DNA of 64,000 nucleotides from Pannonibacter phragmitetus_B (GTDB lineage Bacteria > Pseudomonadota > Alphaproteobacteria > Rhizobiales > Stappiaceae). A model generated the notes under the pieces. It saw only the letters and a list, made by a program, of their open reading frames with translations. It had not been told where the DNA came from and ran no database searches. This document shows positions 28,382 to 37,595 of this stretch, piece by piece. The stretch is taken from the NCBI RefSeq assembly GCF_050510895.1, contig NZ_JBNINT010000001.1:2728001-2792000 (forward strand), given 5' to 3'. Each line of letters opens with the position of its first letter. The stretch's first letter is position 1. The position numbers were made by a program, and so were the translations under genes.

Positions 28382-28819
28382 ATGCTTGACGAAACAGACC
28401 GCCGGATCATTGATATCCTCACCCAGGATGCACGCGTATCACTGAAGGAACTGGCTCAGGCTGCGGGCTTGTCATCGCCCAGCACATCAGAGCGTTTGCG
28501 CCGTCTTGAGGAGCGCGGCATCATCCGTGCCTTCACGGTTGATCTCTCCCACGAGGCATTGGGCTACACCTTGCAAGCCATCGCCCGCATTCGCCCCTTG
28601 CCGGGCAAACTGCATATCGTACAGCAGATGATTGCCGACCTGCCTCAGGTCCTTGAATGCGACAAAGTGACGGGTGATGACTGCTACATTGCCCGAATTG
28701 CCGTGCGGTCGATTGACGAACTGGACAAGCTGCTGGACCGGATCTCCGACAAGGCGGAGACGAACACCTCGATCGTCAAGTCACAGCCGGTCAAGCGGCG
28801 TCATCCGCCGCTCGGCTGA
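28382..28819 (+). CDS. Lrp/AsnC family transcriptional regulator
   Basis: 145 residues. An N-terminal winged helix (LDETDRRIIDILTQDARVSLKELAQAAGLSSPSTSERLRRLEERGII) is joined to a RAM ligand-binding domain (VLECDKVTGDDCYIARIAVRSIDELDKLLDRI). The match to the Lrp/AsnC pattern and length is full. It likely senses an amino acid and regulates the divergent EamA permease; the 131-base spacer would hold its operator, though I could not define one. Confidence 0.93.
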   Translation: MLDETDRRIIDILTQDARVSLKELAQAAGLSSPSTSERLRRLEERGIIRAFTVDLSHEALGYTLQAIARIRPLPGKLHIVQQMIADLPQVLECDKVTGDDCYIARIAVRSIDELDKLLDRISDKAETNTSIVKSQPVKRRHPPLG

Positions 28820-28856
28820 CACCAGCGCCCCCGCTACCATGCACTACGGCTTGGCA

Positions 28857-31288
28857 TCAGGCCGCCGCAATACCTTCGAGGAAGCGTTCCACTTCGCCGC
28901 GCAGGTCCGAGGTGCGGGCAGCGAGCTTCTCGCTGGCTTCCAGCACACGGCCGGAAGCCTCGCTCGCCTGCTCCACAGTTGAGGAAAGGGCATTCATGTT
29001 GCCCTGAACCGCCTGCGTGCTTTCGGCAGCTCTCTGGACATTGCCAGAGATCTCGCCCGTTGCGGCACCTTGCTGTGTGACCGCGCCTGCGATGGCGGTG
29101 GTGTAGCTGTTCACCTCCGACATGGTGCGGGAAATACCGGCGATTGCATCGACAGCCGCGCGCGTGGAATCCTGAATGGCCGCGATCTGCCCGGAGATTT
29201 CTTCCGTTGCCTTGGAGGTCTGCGTTGCCAGCTCCTTCACCTCGGCCGCAACAACCGCAAAGCCCCGCCCAGCCTCTCCGGCGCGAGCCGCCTCGATGGT
29301 CGCGTTCAGCGCGAGGAGGTTGGTCTGCTCGGCAATGGCACGGATCAGAGTCACGACCTCGCCAATGCGGTCGGCAGCTTCCGACAGGCTTTCGACCTTG
29401 CGGTTGGTATCTTCAACGGAAGAAGCTGCCGTTTCAACGACCTGACTGGTCCGCTGCACCTGGGAGCCGATCTCCCCGATGGAGGCTGCCAGTTCTTCTG
29501 CCGCGCCTGCAACGCTTTCAACGCTGTGGGCCGCAACACCGCTGACATCCAGCGTGTCACCGGCCTGGCGCGCACTCTCGCCTGCAATTCCCGCCAGAGC
29601 CTGTGCCGTACCCTCCATACCGGAGGCCGTCTCACTCACGGCGGCAAGTGTTTCCTGCACCCGGTCGCGGAAGCTGGTGATCAGGGCCGTCATCCGTTCC
29701 TGCCGCTCCACCTGCGCACGTGCTTCCTTTTCATTGGCCTCTTCAAGCCGCTGGCGTTCAAGAATGTTGTCACGGAAGACGCGGATGGTGCGCATCATGC
29801 CGCCGAACTCGTCTCGGCGGCTCTCCTGCGACAGGTCAATGTCCGTACGTCCCTCTGCCAGCCGCTCCATCTGTGTGCCAATGGCGCGCAGCGGCCGGGT
29901 GATGAGCATGGCCAGGAGAACTGCAAGGGCAATGCCGGCAGCAATGGCGAGCGCCACAGCGCCGCCAATCGTGCCCAAAGCGCCGTCGGCGGCGGAAAAG
30001 GCGGCCCGAGACTGGGCGCTGGCGAGCTGGCTGATCTGCTGGCGAACATCTGCAGACAAGGCGTCCAGCGCCGCAGCCGTTTCGGCAAGTTGTTGCAGAG
30101 CACCGGTCAGGCCGGCGAATTCGGCCGCATAGATGTCCACCTCGGCCGTAATGGCCTCGACGGCGGGCTTGATTTCGGGAAAGGCACCTGCGTCTGCGGC
30201 AAGTGTGCCGGCCAAGGTCCGCAGCGATTCCATGCGGTTCAGCACAGGATCAGGCTTGAACGGTCCATCGGCGGCCAGCGTCTCCATTGTGGCAGAGCGC
30301 AACTCCAGGACAGCGCGGGTCAGCTTGTCAACGTTGCCCTTCACCATGTCAACGATCCCTGCCCGGCTCTGCGCAGAGGCAGCCGACTTGCGGGCAGCGT
30401 CCTGCACGTCATACAGGCTCTGCTGAAGGCTGGCGGCTTGCTTCCGCACCCCTTCCAGCTCACCAGCCAGAACCGCAACAGCCGCACGGCGGCCCCAGGG
30501 ATTGTCCATGGCGCCAAGCGGCTGCAGGCGGGAAGCAAAGACCATCAGCCCCTCAGTCAGAACCGCGAGGTCCGCAGGCTCAACACCGCTGCCCTTCACC
30601 TTCGCTATTGCCGCAGCGCTATCCGTCAGATCTCCGCTGAGCGAAACGGCCTCCCCGATCAAGCCCAGATTGCCATCGGGGCGGGCACGCAGCAGCGTGA
30701 TTTCGGCCAGAAGCAGATTTTCGAGAATGGCAGAAAGCGGCCGCACCACGCGGTCGGCCCGGTCACGCGTCCCACCGGCCTTCTTGCTTTCATCAATGGC
30801 GGCGCGCTGCGCCTGCTGCATCTGGTCGCTGATTGACGTGACGAGGGTGTCGAGCTTGCCCGCAGAGGCTGTTAGCCGCTCCAGCTGGGCCTGACGTGCC
30901 GCGATGGTGCCGACAACTTCGGTAAAGTTCGTCTGGAGCTGCGCGACTGCACCTGAGGCAGCCTGTGTTGCAGCGCGGGCCTGCCCGTCAGCGAGGCGGG
31001 ACTGCAGCTGGTTGAGCTGGTCCGCCAATGCCGAGAGCCTGTCTTCTGCCGTTTGTGCGGCAGCTTCGGCTGGCGCTGCCAGATAAGCCTGGCTTGCTGC
31101 TGATGCCTCTTGAAGCGCCGCGATCGCTTCCGTCGCCAGACCACTGATGGCCTGCTTCTCCTTGAGATCCAGGACGGCGAGCGTACCAGCGCCTCCAGCA
31201 AGGCCCGTCAGAACGATCATGGCGGCAAAACCGCCACCCAGCTTGGTGGAAACTTTCAGATGGGAAAAACCCCGCGCAGCCCCGGCAT
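28857..31288 (-). CDS. methyl-accepting chemotaxis protein (frameshift near N-terminus as read)
   Basis: Chemoreceptor of about 810 residues. It has an N-terminal helix (GGGFAAMIVLTGLAGGAGTLAVLDL), a very long helical periplasmic region (about 40-530), a second helix (GGAVALAIAAGIALAVLLAMLITRPLRAIG), a HAMP domain, and a signalling domain with the hairpin tip QTNLLALNATIEAARAGEAGRGFAVVAAEVKELA. The best start is an ATG at 31286-31288 with GGGAG upstream. Reading on from it gives MPGLRG, then a stop at a G4 run (CCCC at 31270-31273 on +); one extra G gives MPGLRGGFSHLKVSTKL and joins the main frame. Without that repair the frame extends upstream into about 80 nonsense residues. The ligand is unknown, and no chemotaxis kinase genes are nearby. 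Confidence 0.85.
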
Positions 31289-31562
31289 ACTCAACTCCCG
31301 TTACCCTTGGCGGAATTACGGGGCACCGGAATAAAAATTCAGTAAATTCGTCCAGGCTAAATAAATCACCTTGGCTCCTCGGGAGCACCGCAAGCTGAAA
31401 AAACGAACTCTTCGGCGGAATAACTCTGAACTGGAATCGGGGAGACTCGACATCGACTCCAGAGCAGGCACTTGCCCGAAATAAATAAAGCAGCAGGATT
31501 CTGGTCACCGAAGGTTAGGCAGGCAGGCCTTCACCCTTTTCATCGACGGCCTTGTCTTCAGC

Positions 31563-32078
31563 TTACTGACCGCCAGTGGCTCCCAATTCCGACTTGATGG
31601 AGAAAGGTACTCCATCCATCGACAACACGATGTCATCGACTACCGGCTTGCCATTCTCAAGGACGACCTTGAACAAGGTCTCGTTGTAAGCCTGATACTC
31701 GGCTTCCTGCCCGAAACAGGTCACCGCCTGAAAGCGGGCCTTCACATCCGTCACTCCACCCTGTGGCGGAGCGGCGGTGATCGTTATGTTTTTCAGCGGG
31801 CAACCATCCTGACCATTGACGATTACATCATAGTCGAAAGGCGAACCGCTCTCGCGGGCATATTCCCCCTGCATCGCCTTCTCGTAACGGGCAGCAAAAT
31901 CAGAGCTGAACAGAACCTTCAAACGGCTGGCGTCAAAAATGTCCTGAAACTCGCCTCCGCGCTCGGACCAGTTCGCTTCTGTCATCTTCATGATTTCACG
32001 CACAGGTGCAGTGGCGTCGGCGGCAAGAACGGCCCCCGGCAGGACAAGTCCAATCGCGAACACGGCTGTCTTCAGCAT
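31563..32078 (-). CDS. periplasmic protein of unknown function
   Basis: 171 residues with a clear signal peptide (LKTAVFAIGLVLPGAVLAADA). The mature part has a helical start (APVREIMKMTEANWSERGGEFQDIFD) and a beta-rich body with two Cys (DGCPLKNITIT and AVTCFGQ) that could pair. The layout recalls DUF3828-type proteins, but I cannot name the family with confidence. It stands alone, upstream of and on the same strand as the chemoreceptor, with 274 bases between them. Confidence 0.7.
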   Translation of the reverse strand: MLKTAVFAIGLVLPGAVLAADATAPVREIMKMTEANWSERGGEFQDIFDASRLKVLFSSDFAARYEKAMQGEYARESGSPFDYDVIVNGQDGCPLKNITITAAPPQGGVTDVKARFQAVTCFGQEAEYQAYNETLFKVVLENGKPVVDDIVLSMDGVPFSIKSELGATGGQ

Positions 32079-32342
32079 TTCCGGCAGTCACCCCATCTGG
32101 TGCGCCCGGCCTGCGCCGGGACTGCAGCATGTCTCAAAGCGGCAGAATCCCTACCATGCCGCATTCTCTCTCAGGCGATCATGTCAGCCTTGCGGCAAAG
32201 CGCAAGCCGGGAATGGACAGGCATTGATACTTGTCTGAAAGGCGCTGGCGGCGCAGCGGCTGGCAGGCGCCGGAGACTCCTCTTGCCTGCCTTGAAGGAA
32301 CGGAGTATAGGAACAAAAAGAGAACAGATTAGAGTCACTGCC

Positions 32343-32606
32343 ATGGACGGACAGATGGATATCAGCATCACCCGCTTCGAAGTGGAAGACGTTGCGCGCT
32401 ATCTGCGGGCAACGCTCAATCAGGCCAGCCGAATCCGCAGCAATGCACCTGCGGGCAGCTACCTCGACACTGTGCTTGCGCGCACCATTGAGGGGCTGGA
32501 GCTGGAGCTGGCGCAGCTCAAGTTTTTACTGGCGGACCCGGAGTTTCCGGTCCCGTCGGCACAGCCCTCGTCTGCCCCGATGACACGGATGCGCCGAGCC
32601 ATGTAG
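32343..32606 (+). CDS. small acidic helical protein, unknown
   Basis: 87 residues starting MDGQMDISITRFEVEDVARYL. It is mostly helical, with an amphipathic stretch LARTIEGLELELAQLKFLLADPEF that could form a coiled coil, and a Pro/Ser-rich tail ending MRRAM. No family is recognised. The codon pattern and absence of stops support coding, but the ribosome site is weak and the start could be the ATG four codons later. It converges on the HerA-like gene. Confidence 0.5.
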   Translation: MDGQMDISITRFEVEDVARYLRATLNQASRIRSNAPAGSYLDTVLARTIEGLELELAQLKFLLADPEFPVPSAQPSSAPMTRMRRAM

Positions 32607-32646
32607 TCTTGGCTCAAGGGTTGAGAGCGTATGGCAGAAAATTTCT

Positions 32647-34134
32647 TCAGGCTGCCGCTTCCGCGTCACCCGGGGCTGTCTGCCACCCCAGATCCGTCAG
32701 CGTCACAATCCGGTTGCCGCGCATGTCTGTGGCGCAGAGCAGAAAGCCGCGCTCTTCCATATGGGCCAGCAGCCAACGGGCGCGGCCCGGCGAGCGGGTG
32801 CCATAGGCCTTGGCAATTTCTGCATTCGGCGGGCACGGCGCCTTGGCGAGAGCCGCCTTGGCCAGCAGCAAGTAGACGCCGCGCATGTCCTCCGGAAGCT
32901 CGGCAGCAATCAGCGCAGCCCGCTCCCAGTCATTGGTATCCACCTCGCCACTGTCCACGCCAGCACGGGCAACAGACAGTTTCTCGCGGAAGACGGACAG
33001 ATCAGGCACGCCGCCGGGCACCTTGGCAATGCGGCAGCGAACCTGGAAGTCCTGATAAAGCGTTGCCACGGGCTGGAAGGCGGCCTCGGGTTCAGCCAGG
33101 ATTGCCGTCATGATCTCGTCGATGGCCGCATCCCGTTCGGCCGTATCCACCGGCGGCTCATCCGGCTGCGGTGCCGGCTGATTTCGAGCACTTTCCATGC
33201 GGCCCGCTGCCGACAGTTGCGTCAGGATATCCGCCGTCGAAACCGGCTCCGGCGCGCGCGTACGGATGCGCACTGCCTCATCGGGCATGGGCGTGAAGAT
33301 CAGTTCCTTGGCATCTTCCACCGGCTTGTCCGGCAGAGGCGTCAGCTTGGGCCCGCCGCCACGGCCGGAAGTTTCCACCGCGCCGATGCGCACCGGGACC
33401 GGGCGGCGCGACATGGCAGGCCCCAGGGCAATGAAATGTCCCCGATCGAGATTACGGAAAGCCTCCGCCTGCCGGCGTTCCATACCGAGCAGATCGGCCG
33501 CGCGAGCCATGTCGATGTCGAGGAAGGTACGGCCCATCAGGAAGTTGGAGGCCTCGGCAGCCACGTTCTTGGCAAGCTTGGCAAGGCGCTGTGTCGCGAT
33601 GATTCCCGCCAGTCCGCGCTTGCGGCCGCGGCACATGAGGTTAGTCATCGCTGTCAGCGACCGGCGGCGCGCTTCTTCGCTCACCTCACCGGCAGCAGCA
33701 GGGGCAAAAAGCTGCGCCTCGTCCACCACCACCAGCATCGGATACCACTGGTCACGGTCCGCATCGAACAGGCCATCAAGGAACGTCGCCGCCGCCTTCA
33801 TCTGACGGTCCGCATCCAGGCTTTCCAGATTGAGCACAACGGACACGCGGTGCGCCCGCACGCGGGCGGCGATCATCTGCAGGTCACGTTCGGTTCCGGC
33901 GGCATCCACGACCACATGGCCGAATTTTTCGGCGAGACTGACGAAGTCACCCTCCGGATCAATGATCGCCTGCTGCACCCAGCTGGCGGACTGTTCGAGA
34001 AGACGGCGCAGCAGATGCGACTTGCCAGAGCCGGAGTTGCCCTGCACCAGCAGGCGCGTTGCGAGCAGTTCTTCCAGATCCATCAGCGCCTTTGCGCCGC
34101 CCGGCATTTCACCAATATCGATGCTGACCGTCAT
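32647..34134 (-). CDS. HerA/DUF87-like ATPase
   Basis: 495-residue P-loop ATPase of the HerA/FtsK-related DUF87 group. Walker A is GNSGSGKSHLLRRLLEQ (Lys38) and the Walker B block is WYPMLVVVDEAQLFAP. A sensor region (CRGRKRGLAGIIATQRLAKLAKNVAAEASNFLMGRTFLDIDMARAADLLG) follows, then a linker, then a C-terminal winged-helix-like domain (APCPPNAEIAKAYGTRSPGRARWLLAHMEERGFL). No NurA nuclease gene lies beside it, unlike archaeal HerA pairs. A DNA-directed role is likely, but its partner and pathway are unknown. It is divergent from the hemolysin III gene. Confidence 0.85.
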   Translation of the reverse strand: MTVSIDIGEMPGGAKALMDLEELLATRLLVQGNSGSGKSHLLRRLLEQSASWVQQAIIDPEGDFVSLAEKFGHVVVDAAGTERDLQMIAARVRAHRVSVVLNLESLDADRQMKAAATFLDGLFDADRDQWYPMLVVVDEAQLFAPAAAGEVSEEARRRSLTAMTNLMCRGRKRGLAGIIATQRLAKLAKNVAAEASNFLMGRTFLDIDMARAADLLGMERRQAEAFRNLDRGHFIALGPAMSRRPVPVRIGAVETSGRGGGPKLTPLPDKPVEDAKELIFTPMPDEAVRIRTRAPEPVSTADILTQLSAAGRMESARNQPAPQPDEPPVDTAERDAAIDEIMTAILAEPEAAFQPVATLYQDFQVRCRIAKVPGGVPDLSVFREKLSVARAGVDSGEVDTNDWERAALIAAELPEDMRGVYLLLAKAALAKAPCPPNAEIAKAYGTRSPGRARWLLAHMEERGFLLCATDMRGNRIVTLTDLGWQTAPGDAEAAA

Positions 34135-34465
34135 TCCCCGTCCCGTGCCGCTGAAATCCGGTTAGGTCCACAGACCTTGAGCATGGCATTGACGCCCTTT
34201 TGGTCCTGCCGGTTAAACCCGGCAGTCCGGCGGTACTCCCTCAAGGTGGGCAAGGTCAATGCTCTGCGCCGCAAACATAGCGATTTTCAGCGGCGGGTGA
34301 AGCCGATTCCCCCGTTCTTCCACTTTCCCCCTGTGGAAGGCAGCCGCCACCTGCCACTGATGGTCTGCGCCCAGGCAATTTGGCATGTCCGGCAGAAGGC
34401 ACTGGCATTCCAGCAAAGCTAACGTTACGTTGACGTAACCGGAAGGCGCTGCGGAAGAGGGACAT
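34135..34465. other. divergent intergenic region
   Basis: About 330 bases between the HerA-like and hemolysin III starts. It contains the 16-base palindrome annotated separately near the hemolysin III start; the rest has no recognised feature. Confidence 0.4.
34424..34439. promoter_or_regulatory. palindromic operator candidate
   Basis: GTTACGTTGACGTAAC is a perfect inverted repeat (7+2+7) ending 26 bases before the hemolysin III start codon, where a repressor or MerR-type activator would bind. The TTACGT..ACGTAA core resembles sites of MerR-family regulators of the LiuR kind, but no such regulator is encoded nearby, so the assignment is tentative. Confidence 0.5.
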
Positions 34466-35116
34466 ATGCGCGAACAGACGAGAGCAGAGCGGATTGCAGA
34501 CGGAACGGTGCATGCCATCGGCATAGCCCTGGGGCTAGCGGCCACCATCATTCTTCTGGCACTGGTCATCCCGCAGCCGGATGCGGCCGGGCGTATTGCC
34601 AGCATTTCCATCTACACGGCCTGTCTTATGGCCATGCTGATCTGTTCGGCGCTCTACAACATGCTGGCCAAGAACAACCACACCAGCTGGTTCCGCCGTT
34701 TCGACCATGCCGCCATTTTCCTGATGATTGCAGGCACCTACACGCCCTTTGCGGCCATGGTCATCGGCGGCTGGGCGGGCATGCTGGTACTTGCCGTGGT
34801 CTGGACAGGTGCAATCACCTGCGCGACCATCAAGCTGGTGCGCCTGCAACGCTTTGACAAATACACCGTTCCGATCTGCCTGGCACTCGGCTGGGTCATT
34901 GTCTTTGCCTATCAGCCGCTGCTGGAAAACGCGTCTCCGCTGGGCTTCTGGCTGCTGGTGGCAGGCGGCGCTCTTTATTCGGCCGGCACGGCCTTCTACG
35001 CCTGGAAATCGCTGCCATTCCAGAACGCCATCTGGCATGGCTTCGTCCTTGCCGCCGCCATTTGCCACTTCGGGGCCATTCTTTCCGATGTCGCACTGAC
35101 ACCCGTCCTGACCTGA
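34466..35116 (+). CDS. hemolysin III family (TrhA/PAQR superfamily) membrane protein
   Basis: 216 residues with seven hydrophobic helices. Family motifs are present: the first-helix block RIADGTVHAIGIALG, then SALYNM with FRRFDHAAIFLMIAGTYTPF, and at the C-terminus FQNAIWHGFVLAAAICHFGAIL, carrying the conserved His residues of a likely metal site. Members affect membrane fluidity or lipid metabolism, and the hemolysin name is historical. The gene has a candidate palindromic operator close upstream and a shared terminator downstream. Confidence 0.92.
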   Translation: MREQTRAERIADGTVHAIGIALGLAATIILLALVIPQPDAAGRIASISIYTACLMAMLICSALYNMLAKNNHTSWFRRFDHAAIFLMIAGTYTPFAAMVIGGWAGMLVLAVVWTGAITCATIKLVRLQRFDKYTVPICLALGWVIVFAYQPLLENASPLGFWLLVAGGALYSAGTAFYAWKSLPFQNAIWHGFVLAAAICHFGAILSDVALTPVLT

Positions 35117-35128
35117 GCCCAAACGAAA

Positions 35129-35151
35129 AGGCCCCGCACGTAGCGGGGCCT
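35129..35151. terminator. shared convergent terminator
   Basis: Stem AGGCCCCGC / GCGGGGCCT with loop ACGTA. On the - strand it is followed by TTTTCGTTT, making it the terminator of the L,D-transpeptidase gene and probably also of the hemolysin III gene. Confidence 0.75.
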
Positions 35152-35181
35152 GATCCTGTTGAGGGCAGACGCGAAGGCGGC

Positions 35182-35952
35182 TCAGCCAGCCTTCTTCTTT
35201 TCGGCCTCGGCCATCTGCTTCTTCACGCTATCCGGGATGGCATCACCCAAAACGACGACCTTGGTGTTCATCGGAACGCGCTCGTAGAGGTCGATCACGT
35301 CCTGATGCCACATGCGGATGCAGCCGCTGGATACGCTGCGGCCGATGCTCTGCGGTTCGGTTGTGCCGTGAATGCGGTACAGTGTGTCCACATTGCCCTG
35401 CCACAGATAGAGCGCGCGGGCACCCAGCGGGTTCTCGATCCCGCCGTCCATCTTGCCGTCCTTGTACTTCTTCAGCTCAGGGCGGCGCTCGATCATTTCC
35501 TTCGGCGGGAACCAGGCAGGCCATTCCTGCTTCATGCGGATCGTCGCATCACCGGACCAGCCGAAACCTGCCTTGCCGACACCGATGCCGTAACGCAGAG
35601 CTTTCGTGCGGGAAATTGTCCAGTAGAGGAAGTGATTGTAGGGATCGACGATGATCGTCCCCGGCGCTTCCTTGCTGTCGTAGTCCACGACCTGACGCCA
35701 GAACTGCCGGTCGAAGTTCTTGTACTTGATCGCTGGAATGTCCCATTCGCCATCCTTGCGGGCGGCATAGGCCAGATCATAGTCGAACTTCTCGTCCGGC
35801 AGCGGCGGCTGGTTCGGCAGCCCGACAGGCTGCACGATCGTCTGGCACCCTGCAGCCGACAACGCCATAAGCGCTGCACCTGTGAAGAGAAAACCGCGGC
35901 GGCTCAGTCCGCGCGATCCATTTTCAAATTCCGAAGCAACATCCGCTGCCAT
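35182..35952 (-). CDS. L,D-transpeptidase (YkuD domain), Tat-type lipoprotein signal
   Basis: 256 residues. The YkuD catalytic motif is complete: YRIHGTTEPQSIGRSVSSGCIRM, with His195 and nucleophile Cys211. Such enzymes make 3-3 peptidoglycan cross-links or attach proteins to peptidoglycan; alphaproteobacterial polar growers have many copies. The N-terminus combines a twin-arginine motif (LSRRGFLFTG, about 16-25) with a lipobox (LSAAGC, Cys about 36). It is therefore probably a Tat-exported lipoprotein, an uncommon pairing. An FDYDLAYAARKDGEWDIPAI segment precedes the catalytic domain. Confidence 0.92.
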   Translation of the reverse strand: MAADVASEFENGSRGLSRRGFLFTGAALMALSAAGCQTIVQPVGLPNQPPLPDEKFDYDLAYAARKDGEWDIPAIKYKNFDRQFWRQVVDYDSKEAPGTIIVDPYNHFLYWTISRTKALRYGIGVGKAGFGWSGDATIRMKQEWPAWFPPKEMIERRPELKKYKDGKMDGGIENPLGARALYLWQGNVDTLYRIHGTTEPQSIGRSVSSGCIRMWHQDVIDLYERVPMNTKVVVLGDAIPDSVKKQMAEAEKKKAG

Positions 35953-36193
35953 TTGGGCTCACCCTTGACCTGACGAACCGTCATAAACGCCACCTTGTGC
36001 GCCGGTTCATGGGGAGAAGGCAATATTCGCCCGGGATGAACAAATGAAATCCCCGCGAGCGCGGCAATTCCGCCACAGATGCATGGTCCGGCTTGCCATT
36101 GCAGTCATCGCAGTGCCTAATTGAAAGGCGGCTCAGCCTCCAGACAGGTCTGCAGGCCGCCAGTTTCCTGCCCTGCCCCTGACCGAGGTCCCT

Positions 36194-37264
36194 TTGATCG
36201 AATCACATCCTGGCCATCCGCCCGTGCCTGTCTTCGATGGCCACAATGACACCCTCCTGAAGCTGGAGATGCGTGAACGCGCAGGGCGCACCAAGTCCTT
36301 CTTCGAGCGTTCTTCAGAGGACCACATAGACCTGCCACGTGCCCGGGACGGCGGCTTTGCCGGCGGGCTCTTCGCCATGTTCGTGCCCAGCGTGCAGGAC
36401 ATGCAACTGATGCGCTCACTGGGTTCCGCCGATCCGCGCCACTACCTGCGGCTGGGGCAGGAAGAGGCCCTGAGCTGGACCCTGGCCATGACCTCCCGCG
36501 CCTTGAAGCTGGAAACCGCGTCGCAGGGCAGCTGCCGCATCGTCCGCAGCGCCCGCGAAATCGAAGCGGCAGTGGCAGACGGACAGATGGCGATGGTGCT
36601 GCATATTGAGGGGGCGGAATGCATCGACCCGGACCTCGCCGCGCTGGATGTTCTCCATGCGGCCGGCCTCAGGTCACTCGGCCCGGTCTGGAGCCGCCGC
36701 AACATCTTTGGTGACGGCGTACCCATGGCCTTTCCGTCCTCTCCGGACACAGGCGAAGGGCTGACAGAGCTTGGCCGCCAGCTCGTTCACCGCTGCAATG
36801 CACTCGGCATCATGGTGGATCTGTCCCACATCACGGAGAAAGGCTTCTGGGATGTGGCTGCCATTTCGGACAAGCCCCTCATCGCCTCCCACTCCAATGC
36901 CCACGTCCTGTGTCCCAGCGCACGCAACCTGACGGACCGCCAGCTCGCAGCCATTGCCGAAAGCAAAGGGCTGGCAGGCATCAACTTCCACTGTGCTTTC
37001 CTGCGCGAGGATGGGCGCCCCGACAGCAATACACCGCTTGAAACGGTCGTCCGTCACGCGGCCTATCTCATCGAGAAACTTGGCGAGGATCACGTCGGCC
37101 TTGGTTCCGACTTCGACGGCTGTCTCGTTCCCCGCGATATCGGCGATGTTTCGGGCCTGCAGCGCCTCATTGCGGCCTTTAGGGAACACGGGTTCGGTGA
37201 AAATCTGATCGAAAAGCTCGCGTGGAAAAACTGGATCTCTGTGATTGCGCGCAGTGAAAATTGA
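36194..37264 (+). CDS. membrane dipeptidase, M19 family
   Basis: 356-residue zinc dipeptidase of the amidohydrolase fold. The metal motifs are FDGHNDTLLK (HxD), LHIEGAECID (the bridging Glu), VDLSHITEKGFWDVAAISDKPLIASHSNAH, and VGLGSDFDG (the Asp). It hydrolyses dipeptides, including some D-amino acid forms. The start is a TTG with GAGG upstream; no ATG precedes the essential HxD motif, so a rare start codon is needed. It is followed by the GntR regulator on the same strand after a 331-base gap. Confidence 0.9.
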   Translation: MIESHPGHPPVPVFDGHNDTLLKLEMRERAGRTKSFFERSSEDHIDLPRARDGGFAGGLFAMFVPSVQDMQLMRSLGSADPRHYLRLGQEEALSWTLAMTSRALKLETASQGSCRIVRSAREIEAAVADGQMAMVLHIEGAECIDPDLAALDVLHAAGLRSLGPVWSRRNIFGDGVPMAFPSSPDTGEGLTELGRQLVHRCNALGIMVDLSHITEKGFWDVAAISDKPLIASHSNAHVLCPSARNLTDRQLAAIAESKGLAGINFHCAFLREDGRPDSNTPLETVVRHAAYLIEKLGEDHVGLGSDFDGCLVPRDIGDVSGLQRLIAAFREHGFGENLIEKLAWKNWISVIARSEN

Positions 37265-37595
37265 ATCCTGCACATCTAGACAGGGCCAGACCGGTATGAA
37301 CTTGTTTAAAATACTATACAAATTTTTCGATATTTTACCCCAAATATCCGGCTAGGTGCGAAAACTCACTGATCTACATGCATTAGAGGCCGTTTGCTTC
37401 AGAATGAGACAACTCCGGCAACTGATGTGGCCTGACCGGCTTGTTCCTGCGGCAAGGTTCTTTCAAAAGAACGGCTCAGCAAGCATTCTGCTGTCAGCGG
37501 CATGCATCAGCCTGCGGTGCGACTTGTTTCCGTCGGCTGTTTTCTTTTGATCCGCTGCTCGGAACGTGCATGTCAGAAGGTGGGGACACAGCCGC
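37265..37595. other. AT-rich intergenic region upstream of the GntR gene
   Basis: About 330 bases. The stretch 37305-37350 (TTTAAAATACTATACAAAT and AATTTTTCGATATTTTACC nearby) is far more AT-rich than its surroundings and is the probable promoter of the regulator gene. No small gene or RNA motif is recognised. Confidence 0.4.

Noticed and set aside
28820..28856. Terminator between the Lrp regulator and the chemoreceptor
   Set aside because: The 37-base gap has no stable stem with a T-run.
29070..30836. Open frame of about 588 codons on + opposite the chemoreceptor
   Set aside because: Shadow of the repetitive Ala-rich receptor helices.
32761..34422. Open frame of about 553 codons on + opposite the HerA-like ATPase
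   Set aside because: Antisense shadow; the - frame carries Walker A and B motifs.
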